A stretch of 64,000 bases of DNA from Actinophytocola sp036378875 (GTDB taxonomy: Bacteria; Actinomycetota; Actinomycetes; Mycobacteriales; Pseudonocardiaceae): positions 186,001-250,000 of the forward strand of contig NZ_DASUVO010000101.1 of the NCBI RefSeq assembly GCF_036378875.1, in the 5' to 3' direction. The position numbers and the translations under genes are program-made. Shown piece by piece: positions 49,323 through 58,997 of the stretch (position 1 is the stretch's first letter; each line of letters begins with the position of its first letter). The notes beneath the pieces are model-generated. The model did not search any database. It saw nothing but the letters and a program-made list of their open reading frames with translations, and was not told where the DNA came from.

Positions 49323-50144
49323 TCAGTGGTTGGCAACCGACCCCGCGAACTCCAGCAGGGCCGCGTTGAACTCCTCACGGCGCTCAGCGAACGGCATATG
49401 TCCTCCTGCGACGTACCAACGCAGGACAGCCCCCGGAATCTTCCCGGCCACGTACTCCGCTGTGGCCGGGCTCACCACGGCGTCCTCGGTGCCGTGCACG
49501 ACCAGGGTGGGCACGTCCACGGCGGCCAGCACGTCGGCGCTGCCGACATCCCGCCGGAACAGAGCTTTCCTGACCGCGGGCGGCACGGACAGCATCTCGC
49601 CGGTATTCCGTTGGATCTCGGCGCCGGACCGGGGCGTCGCGGTCATCCGCTTCGCGAGTGTGGTCAGCGCGGGCACCGCCTCGTCCGGGTCCTCGGACAG
49701 GACCGCACGCAGGATGCCGTCCCAGGCCGCGCCGATCGCCCCGCCGGGGTGGCCGGGGCCCAACTCGGTGAGCGCACCGACGAACACCAGGCCCGCGACA
49801 CCCGCGGTGCCGCGTTGCCGCAGGTAGTCGGTGATCACGACACCGCCGTACGACCAGCCGACGAGCACCGCGGGCCGGCCGGCGTGGGCCAGCACGGCCG
49901 CGAGGTCGTCGGCCCAGGTCGCCGGGTCGTCGTAGCCGTCGACCGCGACCGCCGAGGCGCCGTGCCCACGCAGGTCGAGAGCGATGAGCCGGTGCCGTGC
50001 GGCCAGCTCGAGGTCGGTCAGCTGGCCGACCCACGTCGCGCTCGACGACGCCCAGCCGTGCACGAACACGATCGGCGGCCCCTGTGGGTCACCGGCGGTC
50101 CGCACCGCGATGCGTACCCCGCCGGCACCCAACAGGTCCCGCAT
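49323..50144 (-). CDS. Alpha/beta-fold hydrolase
   Basis: A 273-residue serine hydrolase: oxyanion HGW (VFVHGWASSSATW), nucleophile GWSYGG, acid in HGTEDAVVSP and catalytic His in AGGHMPFAERR. No signal peptide. The substrate is unknown. The L,D-transpeptidase stop directly abuts this start, and mshA starts 7 bases beyond its end, so the four genes may be one transcript. Confidence 0.9.
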   Translation of the reverse strand: MRDLLGAGGVRIAVRTAGDPQGPPIVFVHGWASSSATWVGQLTDLELAARHRLIALDLRGHGASAVAVDGYDDPATWADDLAAVLAHAGRPAVLVGWSYGGVVITDYLRQRGTAGVAGLVFVGALTELGPGHPGGAIGAAWDGILRAVLSEDPDEAVPALTTLAKRMTATPRSGAEIQRNTGEMLSVPPAVRKALFRRDVGSADVLAAVDVPTLVVHGTEDAVVSPATAEYVAGKIPGAVLRWYVAGGHMPFAERREEFNAALLEFAGSVANH

Positions 50145-51314
50145 CTAGCTCAGCGCCGACATGGACTTCCACTGCTCCCACGAGATGAGCCAGTCGAAGA
50201 CGTCCGAGGTGGTCGGGTAGTTGGCCTGCGAGCCGGTGATCTCCACCGGGTCGCCGATCAGCGCGCTGTCGAAGTACGCCTTGGCGTCGGCCTCCAGCAG
50301 GTTGACACACCCGTGGGAGGTGTTCCGCTTGCCGATGTTGGCGGCGTTGTCGTTGTTCTCGTGGATGAACTCGCCGTGGTTGGAGATGCGGACGGCCCAC
50401 TTCTTCATCACGTTCGTGTACCCGTAGCGCGGGTTCGAGAAGTCGCCGACCTCCTCCTTCGCCATGACGATCACGGTGCCGTTCGGCGTGTTGAGGTCGG
50501 GGTTGGCGTCCTCACCGTTGCTGGACGGGTAGCTCGCGTAGAGGGAACCGTCCCGGTAGACGTTCATCACGTGGTCCGGCGTGTTGACCTTCACGACCTG
50601 GTTGCGGCCGATGGTGAAGCTCGTCGACAGGTCGGCCTTGCCGTACGCGCCGCCGCCGTAGGCCACGCCGTACAGGCTCGCGGTGACCTTGACCTGGGTG
50701 TTCGCCGGCCAGTACTCCTTGGGCCGCCAGTCGACCTGGGTCTTGCTGATCCACGCCCACGAGCCCTCGACCGGCACCGAGGTCTCCACCTTCAGCGCCT
50801 TCTCGACGGCGGCCTTGTCCTCCGGCGCGCCCTCGGGGAACTTGATGCTGACCGGCATGCCGACGCCGACGGTGGCGTTGTCGCCCGGGTTGATCGTCGC
50901 GCGTGGGGTCGAGGCCGGCGCCAGCGTGGTGAACGACCCGGACTCGGTCGTCTCCTTGCCGTCGGCGTTCTTCGCCTTGGCCGTGTAGTTGTAGGTCTTG
51001 CCGTAGCCGAGGACCTCGCCGCTGGTCCAGCTCTTCTTGTCCGCCGCGATCTGGCCGGCGAGCGGCGCGCCCTCCGGGTTGGTCACGGTCGCCTCGGTCA
51101 ACTCTCCCCCGTCGACCGTGATCTTCACCGGCTCGGTGACCGCGACGTCGGCGGTGCCGTTGGCCGGCGCGAAGGCGATCTTGGCGGCCGCCGCGTCCTT
51201 CGCTTCGGGCGACCCGGCGATCCCGCCGCCGCCCTCCGACGTGCAGGACGCGAGCAACGCGATGGCGGCGACCATCGTCGCGACCATGCCGAGAAACCGC
51301 CGTCCGGATCTCAC
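50145..51314 (-). CDS. L,D-transpeptidase lipoprotein (Ig-like domains plus YkuD)
   Basis: A 389-residue envelope enzyme that forms 3-3 peptidoglycan cross-links. GTG 51314 follows a GGAGG site. The lipobox ends in LLASC, giving a lipid-anchored form. Residues about 40-260 are two Ig-like domains. The YkuD catalytic motif is NTSHGCVNL, with the nucleophile Cys336 and the upstream His in HGEFIHEN. The C-terminal WEQWKS tail is as in mycobacterial Ldt proteins. It occupies the position of Rv0483 (LprQ/Ldt5). Confidence 0.93.
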   Translation of the reverse strand: MRSGRRFLGMVATMVAAIALLASCTSEGGGGIAGSPEAKDAAAAKIAFAPANGTADVAVTEPVKITVDGGELTEATVTNPEGAPLAGQIAADKKSWTSGEVLGYGKTYNYTAKAKNADGKETTESGSFTTLAPASTPRATINPGDNATVGVGMPVSIKFPEGAPEDKAAVEKALKVETSVPVEGSWAWISKTQVDWRPKEYWPANTQVKVTASLYGVAYGGGAYGKADLSTSFTIGRNQVVKVNTPDHVMNVYRDGSLYASYPSSNGEDANPDLNTPNGTVIVMAKEEVGDFSNPRYGYTNVMKKWAVRISNHGEFIHENNDNAANIGKRNTSHGCVNLLEADAKAYFDSALIGDPVEITGSQANYPTTSDVFDWLISWEQWKSMSALS

Positions 51315-51391
51315 CGTTCAACCTCCGCCTTACCGAATTCCCTCAATGACTTAAGGACGCCTCATCGGCACCGAGGGTGTGCCGCCTACAG

Positions 51392-51407
51392 TGTGACGGT
51401 TGTCACT
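51392..51407. promoter_or_regulatory. CRP/GlxR-like site upstream of the L,D-transpeptidase gene
   Basis: TGTGACGGTTGTCACT matches the actinobacterial CRP consensus TGTGA-N6-TCACA at all but the last base. It lies about 80 bases upstream of the transpeptidase start on the minus strand, in the gap after murB. Confidence 0.5.
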
Positions 51408-51464
51408 TGGCCACCCACCCACGGTGTGGGGTTACCCGTCTCAGGCGGTGACGACCCGTGGAAT

Positions 51465-52532
<1,068 letters not shown>

Positions 52533-52557
52533 GGGCACCAACGGTAACCTCCCGTGC

Positions 52558-53046
52558 ATGCCCAGCCGCTTCGAGCACCGCGCGAGTCTGCCCGCGCCGG
52601 TCGACACCGTCTACTCGACGCTGGTCGACGAAGCCTTCCTGACCGCGCGCCTGAAGGACATCGGGGGTAAGGGCGCCACGCTGCTCGACCACCGGACCAG
52701 CGAAGACGGTGCCACGTTCCGCCTCCGCCAGGGCGTCGACGCCAAGCACCTGCCCAGCGTGATCCGCTCGGTCCTGAGCGGCGACCTCCTCGTGGAGCGG
52801 GAGGAACGTTGGCACGGCCGCGAGTCGACGGGGAAGGCCACCATCAACGGCGTGCCGGCCGAGATCAAGTCGAGGAGCCGGCTCACCCCCCGCGGTGACG
52901 GCACCGAGCTGATGGTCAGCGCCGAGGTGAAGGTCAGCATCCCGCTGATCGGCGGGAAGATCGAGAAGGTGGTCGTCGAGCAGGTCACCAAGCTGCTGGC
53001 GGCCGAGGCGGAGTACGTCGAGAAGTGGCTGGCCGAGCGCGCCTGA
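52558..53046 (+). CDS. DUF2505 domain-containing protein
   Basis: A 162-residue START/SRPBCC-like protein from ATG 52558. SRFEHRASLPAPVDTVYSTL, then FRLRQGVDAKHLPSVIRSVL and KVSIPLIGGKIEKVVVEQV match DUF2505 (the Rv0481c group, by memory). It probably binds a lipophilic ligand. It is divergent from murB by 25 bases, and the methyltransferase start lies inside its last codons. Confidence 0.88.
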   Translation: MPSRFEHRASLPAPVDTVYSTLVDEAFLTARLKDIGGKGATLLDHRTSEDGATFRLRQGVDAKHLPSVIRSVLSGDLLVEREERWHGRESTGKATINGVPAEIKSRSRLTPRGDGTELMVSAEVKVSIPLIGGKIEKVVVEQVTKLLAAEAEYVEKWLAERA

Positions 53047-53822
53047 GGCCGCTCGGCAACCCGACCCGCGGCACCACCAACCCGAACCGGCTCCGGCGCT
53101 CCGATCGCTGGGTCGCCGGCACGCACTGGGTCCGCGAACCCCTGCTGGGCGCGGCCGACCCGCTCGTCGTCGACCTCGGGTACGGGGCCACCCCGGTGAC
53201 GACCGTCGAGCTGGCCCGCCGGCTCGCGTCCGTCCGGCCGGACGTCCGGGTGCTCGGCCTGGAGATCGACCCCGAGCGGGTGGCTCTTGCCGAACCGGCT
53301 GCCGACCCGCCGTTCCTTTCGTTCGCCCGTGGCGGTTTCGAGCTGGCCGGGACGCGGCCGGTGCTGGTGCGGGCGTTCAACGTGTTGCGCCAGTACGAGG
53401 AGGCCGAGGTCGAGGCGGCCTGGGCGACCATGACCGGCCGCCTCGCGCCCGGCGGCCTGCTCGTCGAGGGCACGTGCGACGAGCTGGGCCGGCGCTGCTG
53501 CTGGGTCACCCTCGACGCGACCGGCCCGCGCACGCTCACGCTGGCGTGCCTGCCCTCGGACCTCGAACAGCCCTCCGACCTGGCTGAACGGCTGCCGAAG
53601 GTGCTGATCCACCGCAATGTCCCCGGCGAGCGGGTGCACGCCCTGTTCACCGCGCTGGACCGCTGCTGGGCCCGCGCGGCGCCGTTCGCGAACTTCGGTC
53701 CACGCGCCCGCTGGACCGAGGCCGTGCGCCTGCTCGCCGTCGACTGGCCGGTGCGGGACCGCCGGCAACGCTGGCGGCTGGGCGAGGTCACCCTCGACTG
53801 GGCAGCGGTCACACCCAGCTAG
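53025..53822 (+). CDS. Class I SAM-dependent methyltransferase-like protein
   Basis: A 265-residue protein from GTG 53025, overlapping the DUF2505 end by 22 nt. The conserved opening RPLGNPTRGTTNPNRLRRSD is followed by a Rossmann SAM motif (VVDLGYGATPVTTVELARRL) and LGLEIDPERVALA. The substrate is unknown. Its 3' end overlaps the convergent ADP-ribosylglycohydrolase gene by 14 nt. The start is forced by the frame; no ATG is available nearby. Confidence 0.82.
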   Translation: MAGRARLRPLGNPTRGTTNPNRLRRSDRWVAGTHWVREPLLGAADPLVVDLGYGATPVTTVELARRLASVRPDVRVLGLEIDPERVALAEPAADPPFLSFARGGFELAGTRPVLVRAFNVLRQYEEAEVEAAWATMTGRLAPGGLLVEGTCDELGRRCCWVTLDATGPRTLTLACLPSDLEQPSDLAERLPKVLIHRNVPGERVHALFTALDRCWARAAPFANFGPRARWTEAVRLLAVDWPVRDRRQRWRLGEVTLDWAAVTPS

Positions 53823-54633
53823 GCAAGGGCTCCGTCGACTGGCGCCAGGCCGACGGGATGCCGTCCTCGCCGACTCGTCCCGCGATGATGCCGCCGACGA
53901 TCGCGCACACCGTGTCCACGTCCCAGGCGACCGGTGCGACCGCCGTCAGGGCTGCCTCGTAGTCGTCCGGGTGACGCGCGACGGTCCAGAGTGCGAGTGG
54001 CACGGTGTCCGGGGCGCTCAGCTTGCGGCCGTCGCCCAGTGCCTCGGCCGCCTCGGCCGGGGTGGCGTCGGGCATCGTGGTGGCGGCGCGGATGCCGTCG
54101 TGCACCAGGCCGGGTGGTGTGCGGGCGAGTACCTCCGTGAAGAGCTTGTCGGGCGAGACCGACGCGGCCACCGCCGTCGCGATCGCCCCGGCCACGCCCT
54201 CCGGGTGGGTGTGGGTGACGAGGGCGGACGCCTCGGCCTCCTCCGCGGCGCGGGCCGGGTCGCCCGTGAACCACGCGCCCAGCGGCGCGACCCGCATGGC
54301 GCCGCCGTTGCCCCAGGAACCGGTGCCGCCAAACGTTTGCGCCGCCAGCGCACGCAGCTTCGCGCCACGCGCGACCTCGCGCATCATCGAGTCGACACCG
54401 GCGCCGTAGTTGCGACGAGCGTCGTAGTGCGCGACGAAGCTCGCCGCCAGTGCGTCCGGGTCGAGACGCCCGTGCTGGTCGAGCACGTGGAAGACCGAGC
54501 AGGCCATCTCGGTGTCGTCCGTCCAGCGCCAGGGGTTCGCCGTCGCGCGGCCCCGCTTCTCCAGGTCAAGACGCTCACCGAAGGCGTCACCGACCGCCGT
54601 GCCGACCAGGCTCGCCCGAGATCTTTCACGCAT
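53809..54633 (-). CDS. ADP-ribosylglycohydrolase family protein
   Basis: A 274-residue DraG/ARH-type hydrolase. It has GTAVGDAFGERLD at the N-terminus, the metal-binding WRWTDDTEMA, GSWGNGGAMRVAPLG, THTHPEGVAGA, and the second metal site DVDTVCAIVGGIIAGRVG. It removes ADP-ribose from proteins or small molecules. It is divergent from a MerR-type regulator. Confidence 0.9.
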   Translation of the reverse strand: MRERSRASLVGTAVGDAFGERLDLEKRGRATANPWRWTDDTEMACSVFHVLDQHGRLDPDALAASFVAHYDARRNYGAGVDSMMREVARGAKLRALAAQTFGGTGSWGNGGAMRVAPLGAWFTGDPARAAEEAEASALVTHTHPEGVAGAIATAVAASVSPDKLFTEVLARTPPGLVHDGIRAATTMPDATPAEAAEALGDGRKLSAPDTVPLALWTVARHPDDYEAALTAVAPVAWDVDTVCAIVGGIIAGRVGEDGIPSAWRQSTEPLPSWV

Positions 54634-54656
54634 GGATGGTTAGTAGCACATTCGGT

Positions 54657-54677
54657 TTGACGTTCACGTTACGTCAA
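54657..54677. promoter_or_regulatory. Inverted repeat overlapping the MerR-type promoter
   Basis: TTGACGT-N7-ACGTCAA is a 21-bp dyad. TTGACG (54657-54662) doubles as a -35 box, and TATCGT (54683-54688) fits a -10 box at a 20-base spacing, the long spacer used by MerR activators. A start about seven bases on would fall on the ATG at 54695, so the mRNA may be leaderless. Confidence 0.6.
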
Positions 54678-54694
54678 CTTCTATCGTGGTTCGC

Positions 54695-55453
54695 ATGGCC
54701 TGGTCGATCGCTCAGGTGGCGCGGATGTCCAAGGTGACGTCCCGGACGCTGCGGCACTACGACGAGATCGGGTTGCTGCCGCCGGCTTGGGTCGGCGCCA
54801 ACGGCTACCGCTACTACGAGCAGGAACAGCTGCTTCGGCTGCAGCAAATCCTGGTCATGCGGGAGCTGGGGCTCGGCCTGGAGGCGATCAAGCAGATCGT
54901 GCGGCAGGGCCGCGACCAGGTCGAGGTGTTGAGGATGCACCGCGGATGGCTGCTTGCCGAGCGGGACCGCTTCGCGCGGCTCGCGCGGACCGTCACGCGG
55001 ACGATCGAGGAGCTGGAAGGAGGTGAAGAAGTGAACGACAAGTCCATGGCGCACTGGTTCGAGGGGTTCGACCCCGCCAAGCAGGAGGAGCTGCAGGAGG
55101 AGGCGCGCCAGCGCTGGGGCGCCGAGAAAGTGGACGCCGCGAACGCGCACGTCAAGGGCAAGACGCAGGAGTGGTGGCAGGAGCAGGGCAAGCAGTGGGC
55201 CGGCACGCTCACCACGCTCGTCGCGCTGATCGACGCCGGCCACGCGCCGGGCGACGCCGAGGTGCTGGACGTCCTCGACGGCCACTACCAGTGGCTGTCC
55301 GGGTTCTGGACGCCGAACCGCGAGTCCTACACCGGTCTCGGCGACACGTACGCCGACGAACCGAGGTTCCGCGCGAACTTCGACCGGACGGACCCGCGAC
55401 TCGCGGAGTTCCTGCGTGCGGCGATGGCCGCGTACGCACAGGCGCGGCTGTAA
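54695..55453 (+). CDS. MerR-family regulator with TipA-like C-terminal domain
   Basis: A 252-residue regulator from ATG 54695. SIAQVARMSKVTSRTLRHYDEIGLLPP is the MerR HTH (cited in part), followed by a dimerisation helix (residues about 75-110). A TipAS-like domain then runs from HWFEGFDPAKQEELQEEARQRWG through GHYQWLSGFWTPNRESYTGLG and FRANFDRTDPRLAEFLRAAM. TipA proteins bind thiopeptide-type antibiotics and other hydrophobic compounds and activate their own promoter. Confidence 0.93.
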   Translation: MAWSIAQVARMSKVTSRTLRHYDEIGLLPPAWVGANGYRYYEQEQLLRLQQILVMRELGLGLEAIKQIVRQGRDQVEVLRMHRGWLLAERDRFARLARTVTRTIEELEGGEEVNDKSMAHWFEGFDPAKQEELQEEARQRWGAEKVDAANAHVKGKTQEWWQEQGKQWAGTLTTLVALIDAGHAPGDAEVLDVLDGHYQWLSGFWTPNRESYTGLGDTYADEPRFRANFDRTDPRLAEFLRAAMAAYAQARL

Positions 55454-55455
55454 CC

Positions 55456-55483
55456 CACAGGAGGAGCTGCAGATCCTCCTGTG
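55456..55483 (+). terminator. 10-bp perfect hairpin after the MerR-type gene
   Basis: CACAGGAGGA (55456-55465) pairs with TCCTCCTGTG (55474-55483) around an 8-nt loop, starting two bases after the stop. Confidence 0.7.
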
Positions 55484-55511
55484 AACCCGCGCCGCCACTA
55501 GGGTTCGGTAC

Positions 55512-56228
55512 GTGGACTTCGATGTTTACCTCGAACACGTGCGGGAGCAGGCCGCCGCGTTGCGGGCCGCCGCGGTGAAGGCCGGGCCGGGCGCCGATAT
55601 GCCGACCGCGCCGGGTTGGACGGTGCGGCACCTCGTACGACACATCGCGCGGGTGCATGACTGGGTCCGGCGCTCCTTGGACACGGATCCGGCGGAGGAG
55701 AGGCCGGGCAGGGCACAGCCTCCTGAGGACTGGGACGGCACGCTCGCCTTCTGGGACGAGACCCTCGACGGCATGCTCCACGAGCTACGGAAGCGGGGCC
55801 CCGCCTCGCCGGCCTGGACCTTCAGCTCCGACAAGACCGTCGGGTTCTGGGCGCGCCGCCAGGCACACGAGACCGCCATCCACCGGCTCGACGCCGAGCA
55901 CGCCGCACACGGCGACGCCGTCGACCACCTGGTCTTCGACCCCGAGCTCGCGGCGGACGGCATCGACGAGGCACTCACCCTCATGATCGCCCGCAACCCC
56001 GTCGAGGTCAGCGGGACAGTGCTCATCCACGCCGCGGACGCAGGGCGGGCGTGGCTGGTCACCTTGACGGCCGGGAAGACCCCGAACATCGGGCGGGCGA
56101 CGGAGATCGACACGGACGCGTCGCTGGTCGGGACCGCGGACGCGGTCTACCGGGCGATATGGGGACGACCGAGCCACGCCGTCGTCAGCGGCGACAGCGC
56201 GCTCGTCGCCGCACTGCGCACCCCCTAG
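55512..56228 (+). CDS. DinB-like maleylpyruvate isomerase N-terminal family protein
   Basis: A 238-residue protein from GTG 55512. FDVYLEHVREQAAALRAAA opens a four-helix bundle, with PGWTVRHLVRHIARVHDWV and RRQAHETAIHRLDAEHA carrying the histidines that would bind a metal, as in mycothiol-dependent isomerases/S-transferases. The C-terminal 80 residues are the usual small domain. A mycothiol link is plausible, since mshA is present, but the substrate is unknown. Confidence 0.88.
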   Translation: MDFDVYLEHVREQAAALRAAAVKAGPGADMPTAPGWTVRHLVRHIARVHDWVRRSLDTDPAEERPGRAQPPEDWDGTLAFWDETLDGMLHELRKRGPASPAWTFSSDKTVGFWARRQAHETAIHRLDAEHAAHGDAVDHLVFDPELAADGIDEALTLMIARNPVEVSGTVLIHAADAGRAWLVTLTAGKTPNIGRATEIDTDASLVGTADAVYRAIWGRPSHAVVSGDSALVAALRTP

Positions 56229-56239
56229 GAAGGCACGCC

Positions 56240-57091
56240 ATGGCCCGCCGTTACGTGATCACTTTCGGCTGCCCGGACCGCATCGGCATCGTGGCGACCA
56301 TCGCGTCGTTCCTCGCCGACGCAGGCGGCACGATCGTCGAGGCCGCGTACCACACCGACCAGGACACCGGCTGGTTCTTCACGCGCCAGGAGGTGGCCGC
56401 CGAGACGCTGCCGTTCGGGCCGGAGGAGATGCGGACCCGGTTCGCGGCCGCCGTCGAGGAGCTGAACGGCGAGTGGCAGATCCTCGACACCGAGGAGCGG
56501 CGGCGCGTGGTGGTCCTGGTGTCGAAGGAAGGGCACTGCCTGTACGACTTCCTGGGGCGTGTCGCGTCCGGGGAGCTGGACGTGGACGTGCCGGCCGTCA
56601 TCGGCAACCACCCCGACCTGGCGAAGATCACCGAGGCACACGGCATCCCGTTCCACCACGTGCCGTTTCCCGCCGACGACAAGGCGGCCGCGTTCGCGCA
56701 GGTCGAGAAGCTGGTCGGCGAGGCGGACCCGCACGCGATCGTGCTGGCCCGGTTCATGCAGATCCTGCCGGCGCGGCTGTGCGCGGACTGGACGGGGCGA
56801 GCACTGAACATCCACCACAGCTTCCTGCCGTCCTTCGTTGGTGCGAAGCCATATCACCAGGCGTACCGGCGGGGGGTGAAGCTGATCGGGGCGACGTGCC
56901 ACTACGTCACGGCGGAGCTGGACGAAGGCCCGATCATCGAGCAGGACGTGATCCGCGTCGGCCACGACGACACGATCCAGGACATGGTCCGCAAGGGCCG
57001 GGACATCGAGAAGGTCGTGCTCGCGCGTGGGCTGCGCTGGCACCTGGAGAACCGGATCCTGGTGCACGGCAACAAGACCGTGGTGTTCTGA
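56240..57091 (+). CDS. purU: Formyltetrahydrofolate deformylase
   Basis: A 283-residue enzyme that releases formate and tetrahydrofolate from 10-formyl-THF. The N-terminal ACT domain (RYVITFGCPDRIGIVATIASFLADAGG, cited in part) is followed by the formyl-hydrolase domain with VIGNHPDLA, LARFMQILP and the catalytic NIHHSFLPSFVGAKPYHQA. ATG 56240 follows GGAAGG. It shares one base with the next start, so the two are coupled. Confidence 0.96.
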   Translation: MARRYVITFGCPDRIGIVATIASFLADAGGTIVEAAYHTDQDTGWFFTRQEVAAETLPFGPEEMRTRFAAAVEELNGEWQILDTEERRRVVVLVSKEGHCLYDFLGRVASGELDVDVPAVIGNHPDLAKITEAHGIPFHHVPFPADDKAAAFAQVEKLVGEADPHAIVLARFMQILPARLCADWTGRALNIHHSFLPSFVGAKPYHQAYRRGVKLIGATCHYVTAELDEGPIIEQDVIRVGHDDTIQDMVRKGRDIEKVVLARGLRWHLENRILVHGNKTVVF

Positions 57092-58035
57092 TGCTGCCCG
57101 TGATCGACCTGCGGGAGGCGGACCTGCCCGCGCGGATCGAGGAGGCGTGCCGCTCGACGGGCTTCTTCTACGTTGCGGGACACGGGGTTTCGCCTAGGCT
57201 GCGGTCCGATTTGGACGCCGCGGCCCGCGAGTTCTTCGCACTGCCGGAGAAGGAGAAGCGTGGGATCGAGATGGCCCGCGGCGGCACGGCGTGGCGGGGC
57301 TGGTTCCCGGTCGGCGACGAGCTGACGTCCGGGAAGCCGGACCTCAAGGAGGGCCTGTACTTCGGCACGGAGCTGCCGGCCGGGCACCCGCTGCCGCTGC
57401 ACGGCCCCAACCTGTTTCCCCGCCAGGTGCCGGAGTTGCGGCGGCTGGTGTTGACCTACGTCGACGAGATGACCCGCGTGGCGCAGGAAGTGCTGCGTGG
57501 CGTGGCGCTGAGCCTGGGGTTGGCGGCTGACTACTTCTCGGCGGGCTACACCAGCGATCCCACGATCCTGTTCCGGATCTTCCACTATCCGCCGGCGGCC
57601 GGTGAAGGCTGGGGCGTCGGCGAACACACCGACTACGGCCTGCTGACGTTGCTGCTGCAGGACGACAACGGTGGCCTGCAGGTGCACACGCCCGACGGGT
57701 GGATCGACGCGCCGCCGCTGCCGGACACGTTCGTGTGCAACATCGGCGACATGTTGGAACGGTTGACCAGCGGGTGGTATCGCTCCACGCCGCACCGGGT
57801 CCGCAACACGTCGGGCCGGGACCGGTTGTCGTTCCCGTTCTTCTTCGACCCGGACTTCTCGGCCACTGTGCCCCCGCTGCCGGACCGCGCCGCGGTGACC
57901 TCGGACGGCCGGCGCCGCTGGGACGGGCAGTCGCCGCTCGCGTTCGAGGGCACGTACGGCGACTACCTGACGGCGAAGGTGGCAAAAGTCTTCCCGCAAT
58001 TGCATGCGGGATTGCAGCAACCAAAGAACCGGTAG
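57091..58035 (+). CDS. Isopenicillin-N-synthase-family 2-oxoglutarate/Fe(II) oxygenase
   Basis: A 314-residue oxygenase. The N-terminal DIOX_N region has PVIDLREADLPARIEEACRSTGFFYVAGHG (cited in part). The iron-binding triad is HTDYG and STPHRVRN, and the 2OG-binding Arg/Ser is in RDRLSFPFFFDPD. The family ranges from antibiotic to hormone and nucleobase metabolism; the substrate is unknown. Coupling to purU (TGATG) hints at one-carbon or formate-releasing chemistry, an inference only. Confidence 0.9.
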   Translation: MLPVIDLREADLPARIEEACRSTGFFYVAGHGVSPRLRSDLDAAAREFFALPEKEKRGIEMARGGTAWRGWFPVGDELTSGKPDLKEGLYFGTELPAGHPLPLHGPNLFPRQVPELRRLVLTYVDEMTRVAQEVLRGVALSLGLAADYFSAGYTSDPTILFRIFHYPPAAGEGWGVGEHTDYGLLTLLLQDDNGGLQVHTPDGWIDAPPLPDTFVCNIGDMLERLTSGWYRSTPHRVRNTSGRDRLSFPFFFDPDFSATVPPLPDRAAVTSDGRRRWDGQSPLAFEGTYGDYLTAKVAKVFPQLHAGLQQPKNR

Positions 58036-58074
58036 GAGCGTCTATCACCTGGGGGTCCCGAAGCTAACCAACGA

Positions 58075-58106
58075 GGGCGGGGAGTCTGGGATCAGACTCC
58101 CCGCCC
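58075..58106. terminator. Strong bidirectional terminator
   Basis: GGGCGGGGAGTCTG (58075-58088) pairs perfectly with 58093-58106 over 14 bp around a GGAT tetraloop, between the convergent oxygenase and SCO6745-family genes. Confidence 0.85.
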
Positions 58107-58115
58107 GCCCAGTGG

Positions 58116-58973
58116 TTACCGGCCCATCCCGAGCGTGCTCCGCATCGGCAGCAACCCACTGCTCACGATCGCCATGGTGGCGGGCATGACCAGCTGCGCG
58201 AGCCGGCCGACGTCGTCCGCCCCCAGTGCCCGGTAGGCCGGCGCGGCGAGCTCGTCGGTGATCCGTTCGACCTCGTCGCGTCCGGCGTGCCCGGCCTCGG
58301 TGGCGGTGCCGTCCTCGGTCAACCAGCCCCGCTCGACGAGCCGCCTCGTCGCGGCCGCCCACTGTTCGTCCGACCAACCGCGGCTCGCGAACACCTCCTC
58401 GGGCGCGGCCCCGACCCCCGCGAACGAGACGAGCGACTCGATCGGGTCGAGCCCCGCGGTGAGCAGGGAGGCGACATGGCCGTCACCACGGGCTTCCCGC
58501 AGGATCGTGATCGCGTGCCACAGCGCCAGGTGCGGCTCGTCCGGCCAGGGCAGGTTGGTGTTGGCGGCCGCCAGTGGACGGGCGGCGGTGCTGGTGGCGT
58601 CCACCAGCTTCCTGGTCAACGCCACGGCTTCCGTGAGGTCCTGGTCGCCGATGAGTTTCTGGAGTGCCTCGCCGACGCCGTCCAGCCGGGCTTCGAGCAC
58701 CTCGCCGGGCGTCGCGACACGCCACGCCGCCGGGACGTGCTCACGCACCATGGCGGGGTTGAAGCTGTAGAAGGTGGCGGACACCAGTTCGTGGCCGGCC
58801 GGTCCGAGCGGCGCGGCCCGCCACGCGAAGTAGCTGGGCCAGCGGGTGGCGGTGTCGTAGCCGAGCTTCTCGGCCCGGGCGAACACCTCGGGCGCGTAGT
58901 ACAGGATCGCGTGGACGGGCTCCAGCAACTTCCACATCTGCCGAACCATGCTCAGCTCGACGGTCATGTCCAA
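58116..58973 (-). CDS. SCO6745-family protein (MarR-like C-terminus)
   Basis: A 285-residue protein. The N-terminal VRQMWKLLEPVHAILYYAPEVFARAEKLG and YFAWRAAPLGPAGHELVSATFYSFNP (both cited in part) are the family signature; the C-terminal half (SDEQWAAATRRLVERGWLTEDGTATEAGHAGRDEVERITD, cited in part) looks like a winged helix. Function unproven. A dyad (TCTTGTC-ACT-GACAAGA) lies eight bases upstream of its start, so it may regulate itself. Confidence 0.82.
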   Translation of the reverse strand: MDMTVELSMVRQMWKLLEPVHAILYYAPEVFARAEKLGYDTATRWPSYFAWRAAPLGPAGHELVSATFYSFNPAMVREHVPAAWRVATPGEVLEARLDGVGEALQKLIGDQDLTEAVALTRKLVDATSTAARPLAAANTNLPWPDEPHLALWHAITILREARGDGHVASLLTAGLDPIESLVSFAGVGAAPEEVFASRGWSDEQWAAATRRLVERGWLTEDGTATEAGHAGRDEVERITDELAAPAYRALGADDVGRLAQLVMPATMAIVSSGLLPMRSTLGMGR

Positions 58974-58980
58974 CCTCCAG

Positions 58981-58997
58981 TCTTGTCACTGACAAGA
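58981..58997. promoter_or_regulatory. Inverted repeat upstream of the SCO6745-family gene
   Basis: TCTTGTC-ACT-GACAAGA is a perfect 7-bp dyad. A second half-site CACTGACAAGATT follows at about 59014, repeating CACTGACAAGAT. It lies in the promoter region of the 58116-58973 gene and is the probable binding site of an autoregulator. Confidence 0.55.
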
